The notes under the pieces were generated by a model, which was not told the DNA's origin, searched no databases, and worked only from the letters and a program-made list of their open reading frames with translations. Below are positions 17,257-25,921 of a stretch of DNA of 52,608 bases, in pieces. The stretch covers positions 1 through 52,608 of the forward strand of contig DAOVLE010000004.1 of assembly GCA_030631415.1 (NCBI GenBank). Reading direction: 5' to 3'. The number at the start of each line of letters is the position of its first letter. The stretch's first letter is position 1. Source of the DNA: JAAEQG01 sp023133475. GTDB taxonomy: Bacteria > Planctomycetota > Phycisphaerae > UBA1845. The position numbers were made by a program, and so were the translations under genes.

Positions 17257-19404
17257 CTACCATTCCGTTGCGACCTCGCGCCGCGCCGAGGGGCCGGCGA
17301 GCGCGGGGGCGGACGTAAACCCACTGCATCGTGATACCGCAGTCCCCTGTGGCGTCCCGTCCTTCATCGTGACGACTGCACTCTCCACCTCCGTTTCCAC
17401 GATACCGACTATCTTCTTTATCTTGTATTTGCCGCCGTCTGCCTTCCAAACCATGCAGGGAATCTCGAGCGGCGCATCCATGATCCGCCGCCGGCCCGTC
17501 ACCTCCGCCGCATCTCCGTGGGCCTCTCCCCCTGTCACCATGAGCGGGTCTCTGCGGTCGGGGGCGGCAGGGGGATTGACCTCGCCGGCGTCGGTGAGGA
17601 CAATGTGCCCGCAGTTCATGATCACGTGCCCAACCTCGTGCGCGAAGGTGTAGCGAGTATCGTGCGGGGACTCTTTCATTCGCTCGGACGCAACGAAAAT
17701 GCAAACGCCCAAGTCTATCCAGACGGGCAATCCCATCCCGAAAGTGGTGCTGGTGTAGACCGTTGTGCCAACATGGTATGTCTCGGTCTTGAACGCTGGG
17801 ATAAGGAGCGCGTCAAGTAAATGAGGATCGCTTCTACAGTACAGTCGCAGGAGCCGCATTTCCAAGCCATTATACTTCGAGGGGACGTTTTTCAGCATGT
17901 CGCTCGTGATCTGACAGACCTGAGCGGGGAGACGCGAGTCATCCGAAGTCGCCGAGGTGATGGTGGCTGGTTTGCGACACTCGGAATCCGTGAAAACCAG
18001 GATGGAACGCGCCCGCTGAGCTTCCGGCACCGGCGACCCACCGGACTCCGGCTCCACCAGCACCTTGGTATGCAAGCTCGGGTCCGAGCCCGTGGCGTTT
18101 TGCTCGATCTTGGTGCACAGGCTGGCAGCCACCTGCTTCGCCGACTGGTCCTTGGTTGGGTTCAACTTGACATCGTTCGTCTGCCCCGTGATCTTGACGG
18201 TGATCGTCGATTTTGTGGTCCCCGTCACCACCCCGCTCGCGAGTGGGGTAGTCCCGGTTCTCTTCCCGACCCGCACAATATTCTTGAGCGGCGGCGGATA
18301 CTTGGTGACCTCTTTAATCACCGGGCGAATGTGGGCCTGGGCGTACACCCGGCGAACCTGACCGTAGATTGTCCGCCGCACGGCTTCGTAGTCACAAGCG
18401 TCATCGAAAATGTTGACTGCAAAGACCACCTCTTTGTTCAGCTCGCCCACTTCCGCGATCGCTTCGGCGCGACATTTCTTGGCCTTGCACATCTTCGGCG
18501 TATACCGCGCCCGGACCTTCTGCTCGAGAATCTCGGTATAGCGCCGCTCATCGGCCGTAAGAGCCGTTTCGTCGTAATAGTCCCCGACATACAGGGTCTG
18601 CTCCGTGGCAGCGTCTTTGTCCTTCTTGTGGGTCACCAGCCGCATGTACTTGGAGCGGTAGAAGCTGGGGCACCCCTCCACTTTTTTGCACTTGACCTCC
18701 AGCTTGCGATCGGCATTGGCGGGGATTTTGAATCCAGGCTCCGGCTGGACATCGGGCGCCGAAACCTTATCCAGGGCTTTTTTATCTCGGACGATGTATT
18801 TCTTGCTGTCCTCGGTCTCGCGCTTGTACAACGGCTGGAGAACCTGCAATGTGACGGTTACCTCGGCGTCACCGTCCTTATAGGCACGATTGTCGTAGAC
18901 CTCGATCCGAAAGTGGTCCGGATCGGCGTGCGTCGACAGCTCCTTGGGATGCATGGGGCCCATTCCAACCATCCCGTGCTCGGTGTAGAAATCCTCCGAT
19001 ATGCCCCTGCCGTTGTAGCCAGCTTTATTGGTCACGTAGTTGCTGATCCCCACACGGGTGAGACCGTTGTGCCGGTTCTTTTCCAGCCTCGTCGTACCCT
19101 GGCCCGCGAACTTCACAAACGGCGGGGGGAAGTTGTCCACCTTGGCCTTGAGTTCGTCCTCGTTCGGGGTCTGCTCCTGCTTCTCTGTCTTGGGGGGAAT
19201 CACCACCGGATCACCGTCTTCCAGGACCGCCTTGTCGGTCAGGTGCGTATTGACCTCGCGCACCTGTGGTGAGCACTCGGGGAAGTTCTTCACGGCGATT
19301 TCGCACAAGTACTGGCCGGCTTTGGCATGCTCCAGCGTCGCGCCCTCCGGGAGAGGGTCTGGAATGATCGGCGTGCCGTCCGTGTTGAGTTTCAGAGGAT
19401 CCAT
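17257..19404 (-). CDS. LysM-like domain protein with C-terminal zinc-metalloprotease (HExxH) motif, candidate T6SS effector
   Basis: 715 residues. Residues ~25-72 (AGQYLCEIAVKN...VREVNTHL...LEDGDPVVIPP) resemble the LysM fold used for peptidoglycan binding or by phage-tail proteins. A long middle region has many Lys/Cys residues, strands and no recognised family. Residues 589-593 are HEVGH within YTFAHEVGHVIMNCGH, the zinc-binding motif of gluzincin/metzincin-like proteases. A later His at 600 is one residue out of register for a metzincin third ligand, so the subfamily is open. GGGGGAG lies 7 bases before the ATG, and the gene directly follows vgrG. Infer a cargo effector that cleaves protein or cell-wall peptide in the target; the substrate is unknown. 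Confidence 0.72.
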   Translation of the reverse strand: MDPLKLNTDGTPIIPDPLPEGATLEHAKAGQYLCEIAVKNFPECSPQVREVNTHLTDKAVLEDGDPVVIPPKTEKQEQTPNEDELKAKVDNFPPPFVKFAGQGTTRLEKNRHNGLTRVGISNYVTNKAGYNGRGISEDFYTEHGMVGMGPMHPKELSTHADPDHFRIEVYDNRAYKDGDAEVTVTLQVLQPLYKRETEDSKKYIVRDKKALDKVSAPDVQPEPGFKIPANADRKLEVKCKKVEGCPSFYRSKYMRLVTHKKDKDAATEQTLYVGDYYDETALTADERRYTEILEQKVRARYTPKMCKAKKCRAEAIAEVGELNKEVVFAVNIFDDACDYEAVRRTIYGQVRRVYAQAHIRPVIKEVTKYPPPLKNIVRVGKRTGTTPLASGVVTGTTKSTITVKITGQTNDVKLNPTKDQSAKQVAASLCTKIEQNATGSDPSLHTKVLVEPESGGSPVPEAQRARSILVFTDSECRKPATITSATSDDSRLPAQVCQITSDMLKNVPSKYNGLEMRLLRLYCRSDPHLLDALLIPAFKTETYHVGTTVYTSTTFGMGLPVWIDLGVCIFVASERMKESPHDTRYTFAHEVGHVIMNCGHIVLTDAGEVNPPAAPDRRDPLMVTGGEAHGDAAEVTGRRRIMDAPLEIPCMVWKADGGKYKIKKIVGIVETEVESAVVTMKDGTPQGTAVSRCSGFTSAPALAGPSARREVATEW

Positions 19405-19462
19405 GGATTCACTCCCCCTTCGACTTTCGGTTCCGTTGTCATAGCATTCAGGCCTCCTCGGG

Positions 19463-22400
19463 TCAGGTGCGCTTCCAGGCGGACATGTCCATGTTGGGGT
19501 ACGTGATGTCGCAGTTGCCCGGGCTGATCCCCGTCACGTGGGCACGCCCGTTGGCGTCCAGCGAGCCTTCTTTGACCTTGCCTTTCGAGTCGACCACGCG
19601 ATACTTCTCGCCCGGGATCGGGTCCCCGTCTTCATCCACCAACAAGAGATCGACGTAAGTGGTTTCCTCTTGCTCTCGTTCCTCGGGCTCCTCGAACTCA
19701 TGGCCGGCGATGTCGACTTCGATCTCACCCGGCGCGAGTTCCTCGCCACCGTCGTATCGGGTGTCGGTGCCGTGTTCGACGGTATCGGCGTCGCCCGGTG
19801 GTTCCGGCACCACCGGCGCGGTGGCCATCGCCGTCACCGGGCCAACCGGCGGGCCAGAACCGCTGTTGATGTTCACCAGCGGGCCGCCAACGATGAAAAT
19901 CGCAGCCGGGGTCAACACGATGCTGCTGCCACCGCACTTCAACTCGATACCAGTCGAAGCCTCCAGCTTGATGCTCATCGCCTTGCAGGCGTAGGTCATC
20001 GTGACTTCATGCTTGTGGTTGGAGCCGAACTTCTCCACCACGTCACCGCCAACGTCGAACGAAGCCGTCCCGGTGATCTTCTCCGAAACCTTCCCGGAGA
20101 CCTTCAGCGTTTTGTCACGCCCGATCTCGACGTTGTAGTCCTCCTCGTCCACCTTCAGATGATAGTTCTTCTGGACCTTCTCGAAGCGGTTGTTCCCCAC
20201 CGTCAGATGGCGGTCGTTTTCGATGTTCTCCACCCGGTCGTTCTCGAAGCGGATGTGCAGGTCTTTCTTGCCGTAGATGAGCATCTGCTCGGAGTCTTTG
20301 AGGTCTTCGAAGCGGAGTTCGTGCGAGCCGCCACCTTCCTTTGAACTGCGGGTTTTGATGACGCTCTTGGTCTTTTCGTCCGGAAGGGCGTATGGCGGCA
20401 TGTGGTCGGCATTGTAGACTCGCCCGGTGATGATCGGCTTATCCGGGTCGCCTTCGAGGAAATCGACGATGACCTCCTGCCCGATGCGCGGGATGAACAT
20501 GATGCCATACTGCCCACCGGCTGACCCTTGACTCACGCGAATCCAGCACGAAGAGTTCTCGTCGAACTTGCCTTCGCGGTCCCAGTTGAACTGGACCTTA
20601 ACCCTGCCATACTCGTCGGTGTAAATCTCTTCGCCCGATGGCCCGACCACCCGTGCGGTTTGCGTCCCGCGCATCACCGGCCAGGGGGTCGCCCGCGGCG
20701 GCCTATAGCTCGTCGCTGCCGGGATACACTCGAAGCGACACTCGTAGACCGGGGCATCGTGCTCCACCACGTCCAACTGGGCGATGTCTTCGAGCAGGTT
20801 CGGGATCGCCATGGCTTCGAGCGGGTTGGCACCGGACGCACCGGCTGCACTTCCGACGTCTCTGGACACCTGCCCCGCATGGTACAGCCATTGGGTCAGC
20901 GAACGGCGGGCGGTGGGGTCTCCGGCTTTGAATCGCCCGGAAATCTGCAACAACGCCTCCGCCAGGTCGCGGATCGACTGATTCTCATGGCTGCGGGCCA
21001 TGATGATCGCCTGCCGCAACCGCACGTCCAACATCCCACCATACGCCTGCTCGGTGGTCGTAGTCCGGGTGGTGGCCTGTTTGCCTCGATGTGTCACCGA
21101 GGTGACCATGTACGAACCGTCAAGCTCGGAGGGGTGATCGCCCAGCTCGAACGTCCGCCCCGGCGTCAGGCGGGGGCTGTTGCTCTGCCCGGAGCCAAGA
21201 ATCCGGCTGGTTTCAAACTCCTCAGCCCGCAACGTAGCCAACTCCTGACCAGGGCTCTGCTCGATGTATTCGCCCGGATAATCGGAGAACTCCAATCCCG
21301 CATCGCGCCCGCAGTCGCTGGAGGTCTGCAAGCTCAGCTTGGGGTTCTCGAAGTTGTAGTCGTTGAGCACCACCGCTCCCGGGCGGATCATCTGCCCAAG
21401 CCGGAACCGATACACGTGCTCGTCCTGCACATTCAGCCCGGTGGGCGGGCAGTACCGTAAGCCAGGCTCACCTTCGATGGGCGAGTAGGACGATGCAGGC
21501 CCGTCATCGAGCACCAGCACATGCCCTTCCTGGTTCTGCTCGAAGTACCACCGGATACCCTCTTCCTCCATCAGCCGGCAGACGAAGTGGTAGTCGGTCT
21601 CGCGGTATTGCACGCAATACTCGCGCGGCGGCTGATACGACCGTGTCAGCAGGTCCACCCGGAACCGGTCGCTGGCGATTCCCGCCTTGATGAGCACGTC
21701 CGAGACAATGTCCGGAATCATCTGGTTCTGGAAGATGCGTGAGTTGTACCGGTGGGTCAGCAGCCACAGGCTGGGGACCAGTTCTGCCCGGTAGTACCCC
21801 AACGCCGCCGTCTCGTCGGTCATCTCGAAGCGGCTGATGAGCCCGTGGAACCAGCGTTCGCCAAATGGGGTGTTGACGCTCAGGACCGCCGGTTTGCCGA
21901 CCATGTCGTCGAAGGTGACTTGGCCCAGGCTGGAGACGAGTTCGATCTCGAAGCGGTATAGCTGGCACACCCCCTCGGTGCCCCTGAAGCGGCTCACCAG
22001 GAAGTCGTCCACCGTCCCACCGGCGATCTGGAAAGCCAGTTGTGCCTGGCTAAGGTCCACACGCTTGGTTGTGGACTTAGGCCCTTCGCCCTTGTCGGCG
22101 GCCCGGGTTTTTTGAGACTCCCCGCCGGCCCGTCCCTGTGCCGGCGTAGCCTGCGTGGCTTCCCCGCCACCGGGCGTCTTCGGCGCGTCATCGCCAGCCC
22201 TCTGTTGGGCCTGCTCGCCACCGGGTGCCTTCGGTGCGTTATCGCCAGCCCTCTGTTGAGCCGGGCCAGGGTCGGAACGGGCGGCTTCACCCGTCGAAGA
22301 CTCGGCTGGGCCGGGGGCGGAACTGCCGGCTTCACCTGCCGGAGACTCGGCTGGGCCAGTGGAGGGACCAGCAGCACCCACTTGTTGTTCGGCCTGAGCG

Positions 22401-22522
22401 GGCCCGGGTCCGGGGTCAGGACTGCCGGTACTGCCCGACGCTTGAGCTTGGGTCGGGTCGGAGCCGGAACTACCGGAACTACCCGCCGGAGATTGGGATG
22501 GGTCGCCTATATTTTCTGGCAT
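19463..22522 (-). CDS. vgrG: VgrG (TssI) spike protein with extended N- and C-termini
   Basis: 1,019 residues. Residues 1-155 are a Ser/Pro/Gly/Ala/Gln low-complexity extension with near-duplicate units (AQQRAGDNAPKAPGGEQ). The VgrG core follows: gp27-like domain (FLVSRFRGTEGVCQLYRFEIEL onward), OB-fold/gp5-like part (GRVKVQFNWDREG, SSCWIRVSQG, FIPRIGQEVIVDFLEGDPD), and a beta-prism of repeated short strands. Residues ~957-1019 form a small transthyretin/carboxypeptidase-regulatory-like domain (DGDPIPGEKYRVVDSKGKVKEGSLDANG), which in other VgrGs serves as an effector docking site. GGAGG lies 5 bases before the ATG at 22522, so the unusual N-terminal extension is probably translated. VgrG trimers form the spike on the Hcp tube. 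The following genes are its likely cargo. Confidence 0.95.
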   Translation of the reverse strand: MPENIGDPSQSPAGSSGSSGSDPTQAQASGSTGSPDPGPGPAQAEQQVGAAGPSTGPAESPAGEAGSSAPGPAESSTGEAARSDPGPAQQRAGDNAPKAPGGEQAQQRAGDDAPKTPGGGEATQATPAQGRAGGESQKTRAADKGEGPKSTTKRVDLSQAQLAFQIAGGTVDDFLVSRFRGTEGVCQLYRFEIELVSSLGQVTFDDMVGKPAVLSVNTPFGERWFHGLISRFEMTDETAALGYYRAELVPSLWLLTHRYNSRIFQNQMIPDIVSDVLIKAGIASDRFRVDLLTRSYQPPREYCVQYRETDYHFVCRLMEEEGIRWYFEQNQEGHVLVLDDGPASSYSPIEGEPGLRYCPPTGLNVQDEHVYRFRLGQMIRPGAVVLNDYNFENPKLSLQTSSDCGRDAGLEFSDYPGEYIEQSPGQELATLRAEEFETSRILGSGQSNSPRLTPGRTFELGDHPSELDGSYMVTSVTHRGKQATTRTTTTEQAYGGMLDVRLRQAIIMARSHENQSIRDLAEALLQISGRFKAGDPTARRSLTQWLYHAGQVSRDVGSAAGASGANPLEAMAIPNLLEDIAQLDVVEHDAPVYECRFECIPAATSYRPPRATPWPVMRGTQTARVVGPSGEEIYTDEYGRVKVQFNWDREGKFDENSSCWIRVSQGSAGGQYGIMFIPRIGQEVIVDFLEGDPDKPIITGRVYNADHMPPYALPDEKTKSVIKTRSSKEGGGSHELRFEDLKDSEQMLIYGKKDLHIRFENDRVENIENDRHLTVGNNRFEKVQKNYHLKVDEEDYNVEIGRDKTLKVSGKVSEKITGTASFDVGGDVVEKFGSNHKHEVTMTYACKAMSIKLEASTGIELKCGGSSIVLTPAAIFIVGGPLVNINSGSGPPVGPVTAMATAPVVPEPPGDADTVEHGTDTRYDGGEELAPGEIEVDIAGHEFEEPEEREQEETTYVDLLLVDEDGDPIPGEKYRVVDSKGKVKEGSLDANGRAHVTGISPGNCDITYPNMDMSAWKRT

Positions 22523-22670
22523 GCCTACCTCCCCGACATCATTCTGTCGAGATATGGTAATGTCATCTCACTAATCTCGGGTCCAATGCCAACGGCATGA
22601 ACCGATCTTCGTCCCTTGTTGCCTCGGGAACACGAATCACGTCAAGTATTCGCGTCCCCCACCGCTAAAG

Positions 22671-22961
22671 GGGCTGTCGATTTAGTCTGTAGCGTCGCCC
22701 CTTGTGGGCGGCGCACTCTCGTTTCTCGTCACCCACAAGGGGTGACGCTACCTTGGGGGTCGCTCCGAACGTAAACATTCAGTAAACCCGTCCAGTCTGT
22801 TGTACCGCCGGCATCCTGCCGGCATCCTGCCGGCTGGAAGCCGGCGGTACGGTAGTGTCAAACGCCCTGACCACGCTTGCGTGGACCTGCGCTCGGTAGT
22901 TGATCCGAACCTGCCATGGGTTCACTGAATGTTTACCTCCGAACGACTAAATCCACAGCCC
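22671..22961. mobile_element. MITE-like non-autonomous insertion, 291 bp
   Basis: Terminal inverted repeats of 17 bp (GGGCTGTCGATTTAGTC at 22671-22687; GACTAAATCCACAGCCC at 22945-22961) differ at one position. The direct repeat CTAAAG flanks both sides (22665-22670 and 22962-22967). Removing the element restores a normal copy of the surrounding dispersed repeat (CCGCTAAAG joined to CCATGAGCCACCC). Internal inverted pairs are 22689-22709 with 22732-22751, 22802-22811 with 22841-22850, and GTAAACATTCAGT (22771-22783) with its complement at 22924-22936. No transposase frame is seen, so mobility would need an enzyme supplied elsewhere. The IS family is not assigned. Confidence 0.75.
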
Positions 22962-23052
22962 CTAAAGCCATGAGCCACCCGAGCTTGAGAACACGAATCG
23001 TGTCAGGAATTCGCGTCCCCCACCGCTAAAGCGATGGGCCACCCAACTCTCG

Positions 23053-23080
23053 TTGCCTCTTGCCTATTGCCTCTTGCCTA
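23053..23080. repeat. Heptanucleotide tandem repeat (TTGCCTM)
   Basis: Four 7-bp units alternate TTGCCTC, TTGCCTA, TTGCCTC, TTGCCTA immediately downstream of the clpV stop. Confidence 0.85.
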
Positions 23081-23089
23081 TCCTCCTCC

Positions 23090-25873
23090 CTACGCCGAAA
23101 ACTCGTAGGTAAACTCCCCTGCTTCGTTCACCCCCATGGTCACCGCTGTCGGCATTGTTTCACCTGCCATCTGTTGCAGCAACTCACGCGACAACTCCGG
23201 CAACACCTCGCGGTCCAGCAGATGGTCGATCTGCCGGGCACCGAGGTCAACCTGGTTACACCGCTTAGCCATCTCCCCATAAACCGCGTCATCCGCGTAG
23301 AAGCTGATCTTGTGGGCAGCGGCCAACCGGTTCGACACCTTCTTCAGCTTCATCTTGGCGATGGTGATCAGCACGTCCTCACCGAGCGTCAGGAACGGGA
23401 TCACCGTCATGCGGCCCACCAACGCCGGCTTAAAGTGCTCGCGCAGGTGCGGGTAGACGCCTTCCTTCAGGTCGTCGATGTCGATCTCTTCGCCGGACTC
23501 GCACATGGTCTGGATCACGTCCGTGCCCAGGTTGCTGGTCAGAAACAGCACGGTGTTCTTGAAGTCGATGATCCGCCCCTCACCGTCTGCCAGCATGCCC
23601 TTGTCGAAGACTTGGTAGAACAGGTTCATCACATCGGCGTGGGCCTTCTCGACTTCGTCCAGCAGCACCACCGAATACGGATGCTGCCGCACCGCCTCGG
23701 TCAGCACCCCGCCCTCGCCGTAGCCTATATAACCCGGAGGCGAACCCTTGAGCTGCGAGACGGTGTGCTTCTCCATGAACTCCGACATGTTGATCGAGGT
23801 CAGGAACTGGTCACCGCCAAACAGCAAATCAGCCACCGCCAGCGCCAGTTCGGTCTTGCCCACCCCACTAGGCCCCACGCACAGGAAGACGCCCATCGGC
23901 TGCGACGGGTTGCCGATCCCCGCCTTGGTGGTCCGCAGCTTCTCGGCGATGGTCTTGAGAGCGTGGTCCTGCCCGACCACCCGCTCGCGCAGACGGTCTT
24001 CCATGTGCAGGGTGGCTTCGACCTCGTCCTTGACCATGCTGCCCACCGGGATACCGGTCCAGTCCGAGACCACCGCCGCCACGGCGGCTGCATCCACCTG
24101 CGGATACACCAGAGGCTCTTCGCTCTGAATCTCGTGCAACTCGGATATGGCTTCGTCGATCTCTTTGCGAAGCTCGCCTTCGCCCTTGGGCGCCTCGGTC
24201 TCGTCAGCCTCTTCCACAGCGGCTTGGTTTACAGCTTCTTCTGTCTTCTCTTCCTCTTTGGGCTGCTCGCCGGCGGGTTCCGCTTCTGCCGCCGGTGTCT
24301 CGACGGGGGGCTCCTCGTCGGCAGCTTCAGCCCCCTTGCCCTCGCGAATCGTCCGAAGTTGGGCACGCAACTCGCGGATCTTGTTGACCACCTCCAGTTC
24401 CGCCTGCCAGCGCTCCTCCATCTCAACACGCTGCTCGGCGATGGAAACGCGATTGTCTTCCATCTCAGCCAGGGCGTCCTCGTCGATGCTCACTCCGCCG
24501 GCCTGATCGCGTTTCATCGCCGATATGGCGGTGTCCAGATTGCTAAGCTGCCGATCGAAATCGTCCAGCGCCGCTGGGCGAGTCCCCAAACCGACCGACA
24601 CCCGCGCAGCCGAGGTGTCCAACAGGTCCACCGCCTTGTCCGGCAGAAACCGCCCGCTGATGTACCGCTTCGAGATAGACACAGCAGCCGTAACCGCCTC
24701 ATCCAGCACGAAGACCTTGTGATGCTCCTCGTACTTGTCCTTAAGCCCCCGCAGCATCACCACCGCATCCTCGACCGAAGGCTCATCACAGCGAACCAAC
24801 TGGAAGCGGCGTTCGAGAGCGGCATCTTTCTCGAAGTATTTCTTGTACTCCGTCCAGGTGGTGGCTGCACAGGTGCGCAGCTCGCCGCGGGCCAGCGCCG
24901 GCTTGAGCAGGTTGGAAGCATCGCTGCCGCCGGCTGAACCGCCGGCTCCGATCATCTGGTGAGCTTCGTCGATGAAGGTGACGATGGGTGTCTCGCTGGC
25001 TTTGATCTCTTTGATCACGTTCTTGAGCCGGTTCTCGAACTCGCCCTTGACGCTCGCACCGGCTTGCAGCAAGCCCATGTCCAGGCAGACCAGCTTGACG
25101 CCCTTGAGCGTCGGCGGGACGTCATCCTCGGCGATGCGCAGCGCCAACCCCTCGGCGATAGCCGTCTTACCCGTGCCCGGCTCACCCACCAGGATCGGGT
25201 TGTTCTTCCGCCGTCGTGCGAAGATGTCGATCATCTGGCGAATCTCATGATCTCGCCCGAAGACCGGGTCGATCTCGCCGGCTCGGGCTTTGGCGGTCAG
25301 ATCGACGGTGAACTGCTCGATCGCCCCGCCGGGTACAGGTGCACCCGGAGCACCTGCCCCACGCCCTTCCATCGCGCCGGTTTCGGGTTTCGAGCCCAGC
25401 ACGATCTCGTAGAAGTTGTCTCGCAGTTGGTCCACGTCGATGCGTTCGAGTTCCGGGGTGAACTCGCCCACCCGCGTATGGTTGGGATTGAGCACAAACG
25501 CCAGCATCAGCAGGCCCGAGCGAATCTGCTCGAACCCGAACTCGTCACCCAGCACCGCCGCCGACTGGAACAACTCGACCAGCTTGGGCGACAGGGCGGG
25601 TTTGCCCTTGTGGCCGACGTTCATCTGGTCCATCACACGCTGCAAGGCCCGCCTGATCTGCGCCCGCTCCACCCGGAACGTGTTGAAAATCTGGGTCACG
25701 TCGCCGGTCGTATCATCCAGCATCCTCAACAGCAGGTGGTCGGGGCAGACCTCGTAATGGGTCCGCGAAGCGCACAGACTGGTCGCGCCCTGAAAATAGC
25801 GAATGCAATCGGCATCGCACCGACGGATCAGACTGCGGATATCCTCTGCTTTGGCGCTCGTGCTTGTGGTCAT
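23090..25873 (-). CDS. tssH: TssH/ClpV, AAA+ ATPase that recycles the T6SS sheath
   Basis: 927 residues with two AAA+ domains. Walker A1 GEPGTGKT is near 229 and Walker B FIDEAH near 300; Walker A2 GPSGVGKT is near 666 and LLDEVEKAH near 734. An N-terminal Clp domain comes first, and a coiled-coil M-domain region (RQLSNLDTAISAMKRDQ, RVEMEERWQAELEVVNKIRELRAQL) lies between. ClpV unfolds TssC from contracted sheaths in the cytoplasm. An unusual ~60-residue Glu/Ala/Pro-rich insert (about 509-567) precedes the second ATPase domain. The start is the ATG at 25873 with GGAG 9 bases upstream. The gene follows tssG by 48 bases, so it is co-transcribed with the baseplate genes. Confidence 0.96.
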   Translation of the reverse strand: MTTSTSAKAEDIRSLIRRCDADCIRYFQGATSLCASRTHYEVCPDHLLLRMLDDTTGDVTQIFNTFRVERAQIRRALQRVMDQMNVGHKGKPALSPKLVELFQSAAVLGDEFGFEQIRSGLLMLAFVLNPNHTRVGEFTPELERIDVDQLRDNFYEIVLGSKPETGAMEGRGAGAPGAPVPGGAIEQFTVDLTAKARAGEIDPVFGRDHEIRQMIDIFARRRKNNPILVGEPGTGKTAIAEGLALRIAEDDVPPTLKGVKLVCLDMGLLQAGASVKGEFENRLKNVIKEIKASETPIVTFIDEAHQMIGAGGSAGGSDASNLLKPALARGELRTCAATTWTEYKKYFEKDAALERRFQLVRCDEPSVEDAVVMLRGLKDKYEEHHKVFVLDEAVTAAVSISKRYISGRFLPDKAVDLLDTSAARVSVGLGTRPAALDDFDRQLSNLDTAISAMKRDQAGGVSIDEDALAEMEDNRVSIAEQRVEMEERWQAELEVVNKIRELRAQLRTIREGKGAEAADEEPPVETPAAEAEPAGEQPKEEEKTEEAVNQAAVEEADETEAPKGEGELRKEIDEAISELHEIQSEEPLVYPQVDAAAVAAVVSDWTGIPVGSMVKDEVEATLHMEDRLRERVVGQDHALKTIAEKLRTTKAGIGNPSQPMGVFLCVGPSGVGKTELALAVADLLFGGDQFLTSINMSEFMEKHTVSQLKGSPPGYIGYGEGGVLTEAVRQHPYSVVLLDEVEKAHADVMNLFYQVFDKGMLADGEGRIIDFKNTVLFLTSNLGTDVIQTMCESGEEIDIDDLKEGVYPHLREHFKPALVGRMTVIPFLTLGEDVLITIAKMKLKKVSNRLAAAHKISFYADDAVYGEMAKRCNQVDLGARQIDHLLDREVLPELSRELLQQMAGETMPTAVTMGVNEAGEFTYEFSA

Positions 25874-25921
25874 CAATCATTTCTCCGTTCCGCCGGCCTC
25901 CGCTGAGAGGGCACGCGGCTA

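Larger units (their letters stand above)
22523..23089. repeat. Repeat-filled gap between clpV and vgrG
   Basis: About 570 bases without a gene. In order: an interrupted copy of the 'GGCCCAT/CTAAAG' element (22628-22670 and 22962-22980), the MITE-like insertion within it (22671-22961), another copy of the element (about 22981-23043), and four heptads TTGCCTC/TTGCCTA at 23053-23080. The clpV stop lies just beyond. Confidence 0.8.

Noticed and set aside
17605..17640. Metzincin signature HExxHxxGxxH in the LysM protein
   Set aside because: The third His lies one residue beyond the required position and the Gly is misplaced, so only a generic HExxH zinc motif is claimed.
17821..19272. Long open frame on the plus strand opposite the LysM-HExxH gene
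   Set aside because: The translation has no recognisable motif and mirrors the GC-rich codon bias of the opposite gene, whose LysM, HExxH and ribosome site are convincing.
23060..24937. Long plus-strand frame opposite clpV
   Set aside because: ClpV with both Walker motif sets is unmistakable; the antisense frame is low-complexity His/Leu/Arg-rich.
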